Origin: Patescibacteria group bacterium
GTDB lineage: Bacteria > Patescibacteria > UBA1384 > XYA2-FULL-43-10 > 1-14-0-10-43-13
DNA length: 64,000 nucleotides
NCBI GenBank assembly: GCA_023484645.1
Contig: JAMCZZ010000028.1
Span: forward strand, 1-64,000
Direction of reading: 5' to 3'
Positions within the stretch are counted from its first letter, which is position 1. Each line of letters starts with the position of its first letter. Under the pieces are notes generated by a model. It was not told the DNA's origin and did not search any database. It was given only the letters and a program-made list of their open reading frames with translations. The position numbers were made by a program, and so were the translations under genes. Shown in pieces: positions 57,968 to 64,000 of this stretch.

Positions 57968-60900
57968 CTAAAATCCAATATGAGTATATGCTGTGGTTTG
58001 CGGATTGGCCCAGACGCCGGCTTGAGTATTGCCGCCGCATATTCCGGAGATTGCAAATAGACTGGAATCTGCTTGAGCACAGATGTTGGCGGAGATCGAA
58101 GCGTTTAGCGCTATTACATCTTCGTTTCGGCCGGTCATTATCTGGTTTGGAACAATGTCTTTATAGAGAGGATTATTTTGCATATCTAACATGTCAGCAA
58201 TTAATCTCTTAGCTTTATACTGCGCAGCTTCTATTGATTTTTGCTGCATTGTATTTGGATCTTTGCCGTCCCAAATGCCAAGATTCGTTATATCATTTGC
58301 ACTTGGATTTGGATTTTCTAGCCTTGGGAAGTAGCCATCTGCACTACACTTTACATCAACTTTATAGACGCCGAATAAGTTAATGGCCACAAACATAGCT
58401 AAGGCCATCCATAGCATTGGCCCGGCGCCTGCAGCAGCTCCTTTAAATATAGCTAATCCTGTCTGCTGAAGCCCCCATGCAACACCGACTGCTGAGACAG
58501 ATTCTGTCAGCATCATCAAACTTCCAGGGACCAACCCCCATTTCTCTTCTAAGTCAGCAATGCCTTTGCCAAATGATCTCTCTAAGAATTTGCTGACTTG
58601 GTTATTTATTATTTCTATTGCGATTAACTGTGCGGCAGTCCAAGCTTTTTGTTTTTCTTTCACCTTTGAATCACGGGATTCAATAAAGCCTTTTTTTAAT
58701 TCTGGATCAGTTGTTTTCGCAATCTGATCATCTAGAGTATTTATTTGTCTGTTAAGATTGTTAACTTTATTGTAATTCTCATAAAGTTTTCTTCCGTCTT
58801 CATATACAAGTGCCGCTGTTCCCGGCTTCCAACCAAGCTGTTTGTCGGCCCAAGAAAATCCGACTGTTTTCGTAAATTTTGCCCCCCACCCTCCGACAGT
58901 CATAATATCCCGATTTCCCACTTTATGAGCAGATTGATCAGCATCAAGGCCGTTCTTAAATCCCCAATCTCCAGTTGCAGCTCCCAAGATTAAACCACCC
59001 GCTAGTTCAGGATCAATTTTAAAGCCAAACCAATTTTCCGAATGCTCGGCAATAAAACTTTTAGTGAAGTCAAATCCTGGGCTGTTAACATATTTCGTGA
59101 AGACTGCTGTCTTGTCGGCACCTGGTTGGGATAATGAATATATAAAAGCACTAGTAGCTAAAAGAGCGACAGGGTCTTTGATGCCATCTGTCCAATTAAC
59201 TTTTTGACCGAAAAACTCGCCATTAACTAAACCGTTTTTAATATAGGTGGCGATAGCAAATTGTTTTGCTTTGGCATCACCTTTAATGAGGGCGTATGAG
59301 AAACCAGGGAAAACGTTGTGATCATAACCCCAAAATGTCGAATCCATCATTCTAAATTGGAGGTCTTCCTTAAACATTTTCCTAGAATCTTGTTTTGCAT
59401 TTTCTCTTCCTTGGTTCACCGTTTCAAGGGTGTCTATTTTGTCGGCGCAAACTCCAGCTGCAGTATTATTTTTTAATTTATCATCAATCTCCTTTTCAAG
59501 ATCGGCCGGATTATTTGAAGTTAATTTAATACCGTCCAGATTGTCGTAACAAAAATCCGCTGATCCTTGGAGTTCTGCGTATTTTGCTTGAGCTTCAGCT
59601 TGTTTGTCTTGGGAAAAACCATGTATTCTATCGTTTGTTTGATTATTAGCATTAACTAAATTGTTATATTCTCTTGGTAAACCCTGAGAATTAGAGTAGT
59701 AATTTTGGTTTAATAGACAATCGGTGAATATACCGCCCAGCCCATTATTATCACCGGCACAGACATCACCGTAGCGATAAGAGACAAAAGATTGATCGTA
59801 ATCTCTAGCTGCGCCTCCTAATGTGCCTCCGAGCATATCATACGTGGCAGCATCGGCAGCATATTCTTCCGCTTCTGGGCTGCCAACTGTCATGAGCAGG
59901 ACATCTTGATATGAAATGCGAAGAGAAGGGGGTACTGATTCGGTTTCATCGGGTTTAGACGCGTTTATAACTGTGTTTGCTCCATACGCTAGAGTAGCAG
60001 CCCAAAAGTATCTCATATCTCCATACAATATTATTTTTGAAATATCAGCCGGCGGCATAATTACTGTGCCCTTTGTTGCCTCGGCAATTTTCCCTGATAG
60101 TTTCGCCGAGAATGCATTAGCAGCAAAAGCTAGGGCGGTGTGAGTAGTAAGATTTTCTGCAGACCAATCCTTCAGTGCACCGCCTCGGTTGTTTGTCTTG
60201 CAGGTGTGGTAAGCTTGGTCGGCATTATATCTTTCCTCGTTAATTTTCTTTAATTGTTCCAAAGATTCCGAAGAAAATTTAAGGTCGGCCGTATGGTCGG
60301 CAGCGATACTAGTATTGCCGATAACGGCGTAGGAGCCGTTGTTCACTTGGGTGTCTACTTGGGATTTATAGATTGCGTTCTCCTGACCCTTAAGTTCTTG
60401 CGCTCTTTCCGGCGTCATTTGAAACTCGTTGCATTCATTTTCTCTTTCTGCTGCTTTTGCTTCATATTGCTTATAAAGATAGGTGAACGAGCCATCGTCT
60501 GTCGAGGTTAAGCCAAACCGCTCATCCAAATTTCTGGCTACCTGCGGCAAAACGACTTGCTTGGCGTCGCGCGGGTTATTTAAAATCTGTTGGAAAGAGC
60601 CCTGATCAAGTTTAGCTTTTTCATCCAAATTAAGGTCTGTAAATATTCTAGAGACATCATTATAGACATCTCCCCATCGCTGTTCGGTTTTAACGTAGGT
60701 AGTGAAGTTGTTGATAATATCCTTCATTGCGTTCTTCTGCTCGTCGGTTAGGTCCACGCCTAAGAAATCAACTGCTCCAGAGAGAGCCAGTCTGTTAACA
60801 GTCGAGCGGGAAACCTTTTTCAAATAACTATCAGGAGTGATTACAACATTTTTTGTGCAAGTTACCACGTCTTTTGGCACTTGGACGCCCATCACAGGAG

Positions 60901-63900
60901 TCATTACGGTTTGCGTCGTGCAATCATCAATCTGTTTTCCGGTCAGCATCAACTCGGTTATACCTTTGTCTGTTTTTTTGTCTTTTTCCAGTTGAAAAGT
61001 AGAATCAATAGAGGCGATTTGCATTTTCATTTTTTTAAGAGAAAGGCCTTGTTCATCCTTTGCAAATACATAATCAGATTTCCACCATAGCTGGTCGGGG
61101 TTTAATGTGTCTTTGATTTTGCTTTTTATATTAGTATTTAACTGATCCAAGGCTTTTCTTTCGCTGTCAGGTAGACCGCTGTTTGTGCCGGCGTAATCCT
61201 TAATTGCTTTTAGTTTAAACTCCGCAGAAGTATTTTTGATCGCTTTGACGTAATCAGATGAGAAGAAGTTTGGTAAATAGCTGTCAATGTTTTTTCCGTC
61301 GGCAAAATTGCCGGTCATTGGAATATGGAATGCGAGAACAAAATCAATTGGACTGATGTTATCGATCAGCTCATCTACGCTTCCCCCTCTAAATGAGTTG
61401 CGGGAAATGCCGAGAGTTTGCTCGATTTTTGCCCGCCCCACGTTATCGTATATATTTCCTTTCAAAGAGATATAATTCAACCCAATCGACCGCCCGAGCA
61501 CATTTGCTCCCAGTTCAGAGAGAGAGCACTTGCGTATGCCGTCATTCGGAGCGGAGAGAAGAGTGTAGACGGAGCCGTTTGGCAAGTTTAATTCTTGATC
61601 AATCATCGCCCCGGCAACTTTGTATAAAGATTTAAAATCGCCGTTTAAAATGGCGTAAAAATCATCCGGCCCGAAAGTATCGAGAGAAATATTTAACCCC
61701 AAACTCCCAAAAAGTCTGGCCGAAATTGCATCTTTTAAAGTCGAAAGGCCGACTGCTTTTTTATAGGCAACCAGCGGTTTGTTGGCATCCAAATCTTCAT
61801 ATTTGTTAAACAGTTTATCAAGAACTGTCTTTGATACACCTGTATTCTTATCAATTTCTGCGTATTTTTGGTCGTCAAGATCTAATACTTTTACTTCATT
61901 TTCATTAGAAACGTAATTCCAAATTTTTGTTTCTAGGTCAGCAGCGGGAAGGCCGGTTATTCGAGATAGTCCGCTTGATAATTCCTGCAGATAAGTCAGT
62001 CTTTTATCAGAATGCGCCGAGAAATATTTCTCGGCATCGTTTTTGTTGCCAAAGTAGTGGGGGCCGTCTCTATCGACATAAAGGTAGGAGTTGTTTTGAG
62101 CAAAACCTGAAACCATATTTCCGTCTAAAGCCTCGAAAGACGCTTGGCATTGCTGATCGCTTGGAGGGAGCTTGGCATAAGGGTTTAGAGCATTGTAGCT
62201 TGTTTTTATATTTATTTTTTTTAGCTCCTCTTTGCTTGTTTCTTGATTTAAAACTTGCAAAAACATGTCTAAGGTGGCCGGATTAATTTCCATCTTGCCG
62301 GAAAGAAGAAGCTTCTCGTCCTTTGAAAGATTATCTTTTGAATATCCGGCATTGATGTTGCGATTGGTTATTAAATTTCTAGTCGATCCTGCTTTCAAGC
62401 CCAGTTTTTTATCAATTTCCTCTGCTCTTTTGTTGGCAGTTCCCCAAGCTACAAAATTGTTGCTGGTTAAAGAATCGAGCGTGTAGGAACCGGTAAGCCC
62501 CATTCTAAGTAATAAATCGTTTTCTGGAGTTCGAATGCCGTCATTCATTTTATAAGTCTCAATGTTGGCTACAACGTCGGCGATGCTGGTTTCGAATGAC
62601 TTGTTGCCTCCGGCGTTGTCGATCAGAGTCTGCATATCTGCCTTATATTTGTTCTGGGCTTGCACGACCAGCCCGTTGAATTCATTTTGATTGTTGTATT
62701 TTAGAGCAATTAAAGCGAACTCTCTTTGGTAAAGTCGAGTTTGGTCGCTGCTATTTAGAAGATCGGGCTTTGCGTAAGCATTGGAAGCATATGTGCTAAA
62801 AGAGGTCGCCTTAAAGCTTTTTAGGGGAGTTAAACTAAGCGGGCCGGGATTATTCATAAGGGTGGGGGTCCCTTTGGTTACCGGTGTGCTTGCTATCCCA
62901 TTATCTGTCCAAACTGCCAAGGCATGATAATCAGTCTTGAAATCGGGCATATTAACGTTGCTTCGCAAAATTGGCCCTTGAAAATAGAAGCTTGGCATTG
63001 AGAACTCTTCTTCAATTCTGGCTTGGCCGACAGAAGACATAAAAGCATCTCGGCTGCCCAGGCCCTTTCTCTCGTAATTCTGTATGTAATAGTTAAACGA
63101 ATTGTTCGGGAGATTTAATTCGTTTTCTATCTTTTCTGCTCCAACTGAAAGAAAGAAATCTTTGGGTGAAACTTTTTTAGATAAAAGCATCATCAGCATT
63201 GCACGGTTCGGAGTAAAGCCTTTTTGGCTGCCGGATGAACTTAGAGAAGAGGTGCGATCAGCTTTATTTGTAAAGATGCCTGTAGGGATTTGTTTGATGT
63301 TTAAGTTTTGTGAAGAAGGAACGCTGTTTCCATCAATGATTTCGGTTGTTAGTCTCACTAGTTCATTAATATCTGAAATTGTGCCGTTTATTTTGTTTAC
63401 CCATTTAGGAGAAAGCTTTTTTAACGTGTTTACGTTGTTGTTTAGATAGTCAGCTTCAATAGCGATTTTTTTGGAAGCTTGTTTGATCGAGTTTATGCCG
63501 TTGATTTGCATCGAATCGTTTATAATATTTCCAATTGCCGTAATAGAGTTGTTGATTGAATCCTGCACTTGTTTGTACTCAGGATCGTCTTGACTGTCTT
63601 GCCAGTTGGCCTTTATTCTTTTCGTTAATTCATAAACCCTTTGAATTCTAGTTAAATAGAATTGAAGTTCGGCGTTGCTTGTTTTGATTTGAGGATTTAC
63701 TTGCGTTAAATCTATTTTTACTTTGTCATCTGGATTTAAGGCGTAATTGGCAAAGGCGTAAAAAAGAATCTTGTCGCCGACTCGTCCGAACACGGCATTT
63801 CCGCTTGATTTACTGCATCCGAAAAGACGGTACATATCTCCCTTGGCCAAGCCGATCCCGGTTACTTTGTCTTCAGACAGGGTTATGCTCTTATATTCTG

Positions 63901-64000
63901 ACTTTTCAATTACTGGATTGCTATCTCTGTCGTATATAACTTTACCTGCGGTATCTTTTTTATAAGTATCAATCTGGACAGAAGGGACAACGATTGGATC
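57968..64000 (-). CDS. Giant surface-like protein with degenerate IE..L.LP repeats, 5' end beyond the window (>2000 aa)
   Basis: The frame stays open to the window end, with the first conventional start being a TTG at 63850 that I reject; at least 2010 residues are seen. No family is recognised. A degenerate motif of the form PxDFxxxxGxxxIExELxLPxxS recurs: around 63094-63169 (SVGAEKIENELNLPNNSF), about 62975-63045 (SVGQARIEEEFSMPSF), 61560-61650 (VAGAMIDQELNLPNGS), 61390-61450 (NVGRAKIEQTLGISRNSF) and near 60500 (VARNLDERFGLTSTDDGSF). Several cysteines occur. Two hydrophobic helices lie near the C-terminus (AVGVAWGLQQTGLAIF, GPMLWMALAMFVAINLFGV). Export or membrane anchoring is inferred. It may be the large subunit of a secretion or adhesion complex. 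Confidence 0.75.
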   Translation of the reverse strand, partial: DPIVVPSVQIDTYKKDTAGKVIYDRDSNPVIEKSEYKSITLSEDKVTGIGLAKGDMYRLFGCSKSSGNAVFGRVGDKILFYAFANYALNPDDKVKIDLTQVNPQIKTSNAELQFYLTRIQRVYELTKRIKANWQDSQDDPEYKQVQDSINNSITAIGNIINDSMQINGINSIKQASKKIAIEADYLNNNVNTLKKLSPKWVNKINGTISDINELVRLTTEIIDGNSVPSSQNLNIKQIPTGIFTNKADRTSSLSSSGSQKGFTPNRAMLMMLLSKKVSPKDFFLSVGAEKIENELNLPNNSFNYYIQNYERKGLGSRDAFMSSVGQARIEEEFSMPSFYFQGPILRSNVNMPDFKTDYHALAVWTDNGIASTPVTKGTPTLMNNPGPLSLTPLKSFKATSFSTYASNAYAKPDLLNSSDQTRLYQREFALIALKYNNQNEFNGLVVQAQNKYKADMQTLIDNAGGNKSFETSIADVVANIETYKMNDGIRTPENDLLLRMGLTGSYTLDSLTSNNFVAWGTANKRAEEIDKKLGLKAGSTRNLITNRNINAGYSKDNLSKDEKLLLSGKMEINPATLDMFLQVLNQETSKEELKKINIKTSYNALNPYAKLPPSDQQCQASFEALDGNMVSGFAQNNSYLYVDRDGPHYFGNKNDAEKYFSAHSDKRLTYLQELSSGLSRITGLPAADLETKIWNYVSNENEVKVLDLDDQKYAEIDKNTGVSKTVLDKLFNKYEDLDANKPLVAYKKAVGLSTLKDAISARLFGSLGLNISLDTFGPDDFYAILNGDFKSLYKVAGAMIDQELNLPNGSVYTLLSAPNDGIRKCSLSELGANVLGRSIGLNYISLKGNIYDNVGRAKIEQTLGISRNSFRGGSVDELIDNISPIDFVLAFHIPMTGNFADGKNIDSYLPNFFSSDYVKAIKNTSAEFKLKAIKDYAGTNSGLPDSERKALDQLNTNIKSKIKDTLNPDQLWWKSDYVFAKDEQGLSLKKMKMQIASIDSTFQLEKDKKTDKGITELMLTGKQIDDCTTQTVMTPVMGVQVPKDVVTCTKNVVITPDSYLKKVSRSTVNRLALSGAVDFLGVDLTDEQKNAMKDIINNFTTYVKTEQRWGDVYNDVSRIFTDLNLDEKAKLDQGSFQQILNNPRDAKQVVLPQVARNLDERFGLTSTDDGSFTYLYKQYEAKAAERENECNEFQMTPERAQELKGQENAIYKSQVDTQVNNGSYAVIGNTSIAADHTADLKFSSESLEQLKKINEERYNADQAYHTCKTNNRGGALKDWSAENLTTHTALAFAANAFSAKLSGKIAEATKGTVIMPPADISKIILYGDMRYFWAATLAYGANTVINASKPDETESVPPSLRISYQDVLLMTVGSPEAEEYAADAATYDMLGGTLGGAARDYDQSFVSYRYGDVCAGDNNGLGGIFTDCLLNQNYYSNSQGLPREYNNLVNANNQTNDRIHGFSQDKQAEAQAKYAELQGSADFCYDNLDGIKLTSNNPADLEKEIDDKLKNNTAAGVCADKIDTLETVNQGRENAKQDSRKMFKEDLQFRMMDSTFWGYDHNVFPGFSYALIKGDAKAKQFAIATYIKNGLVNGEFFGQKVNWTDGIKDPVALLATSAFIYSLSQPGADKTAVFTKYVNSPGFDFTKSFIAEHSENWFGFKIDPELAGGLILGAATGDWGFKNGLDADQSAHKVGNRDIMTVGGWGAKFTKTVGFSWADKQLGWKPGTAALVYEDGRKLYENYNKVNNLNRQINTLDDQIAKTTDPELKKGFIESRDSKVKEKQKAWTAAQLIAIEIINNQVSKFLERSFGKGIADLEEKWGLVPGSLMMLTESVSAVGVAWGLQQTGLAIFKGAAAGAGPMLWMALAMFVAINLFGVYKVDVKCSADGYFPRLENPNPSANDITNLGIWDGKDPNTMQQKSIEAAQYKAKRLIADMLDMQNNPLYKDIVPNQIMTGRNEDVIALNASISANICAQADSSLFAISGICGGNTQAGVWANPQTTAYTHIGF

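Overview
The window reads as a stretch of an AT-rich, streamlined bacterial chromosome, most probably from the Candidate Phyla Radiation (Patescibacteria). I infer this from paralogous two-TM T4SS-type pilins, two type IV pilus assembly ATPases, a TRM11-like RNA methyltransferase, an isolated idi gene, little core metabolism, and housekeeping genes scattered among solitary unknown ORFs and many intergenic palindromes. UGA acts as a normal stop, so the code is standard. I cannot name the lineage from sequence alone.

Layout. 1-4300: a possible small RNA, a LuxR-type HTH mini-protein, then dnaB and dnaX on the minus strand. 4700-11230: a type IV pilus operon (pilB-pilC-pilM-pilN-pilO and a small membrane protein) behind a promoter, an attenuator-like hairpin and a structured leader; its PilB carries an N-terminal HU/IHF DNA-binding domain. 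11300-12830: a pilin-like protein and a CheY-type receiver. 13000-25500: tRNA-Glu, a PfpI protein, a HypC-HydE fusion that appears to start at AUC, an ABC export pair, idi, tRNA-Gln, PIG-L deacetylase, GT4, gltX, mscL, yraN and several solitary unknown genes. 25260-35050: a candidate ncRNA, rplS-rpmA, a TRM11-like methyltransferase, dnaE, a bPH protein, a WecA/TagO-like transferase, ndk and an M16 protease. 35200-42620: tRNA-Arg and two tRNA-Ser genes, a thiol-redox pair, sodA, comF, hsp20 and galU. 42800-49100: a solute-binding lipoprotein, six T4SS-pilin-like membrane proteins and a second PilB-type ATPase. 49190-56710: tRNA-Ser and the replication-origin block (khpB/jag, yidC, yidD, rnpA, rpmH, oriC, dnaA, dnaN, recF, DUF721). 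57036-64000: a secreted unknown protein and a giant repeat-bearing protein that runs off the window.

Three themes stand out. (1) Three of the six tRNA genes (Arg-GCG, Ser-UGA, Ser-CGA) are followed by the same roughly 150-180 bp element: a conserved hairpin core, an inverted copy of that tRNA's own T-arm, and a direct copy of its 3' end including CCA, followed by a second terminator. (2) Interspersed palindromic repeats have entered coding sequences in frame (dnaX, gltX, HypC-HydE, TRM11-like). (3) At least eight solitary genes of unknown or minimal function share one design: their own promoter (consensus sigma-70 type in several), a strong Shine-Dalgarno and a GC-rich terminator often built on GGGAC/GTCCC.

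All functional calls come from reading sequence and recognising motifs; no database search was run. Where the first in-frame start codon overlaps a tRNA, a repeat or a promoter, the start was moved to the codon supported by a Shine-Dalgarno or by family homology, and the entry says so.
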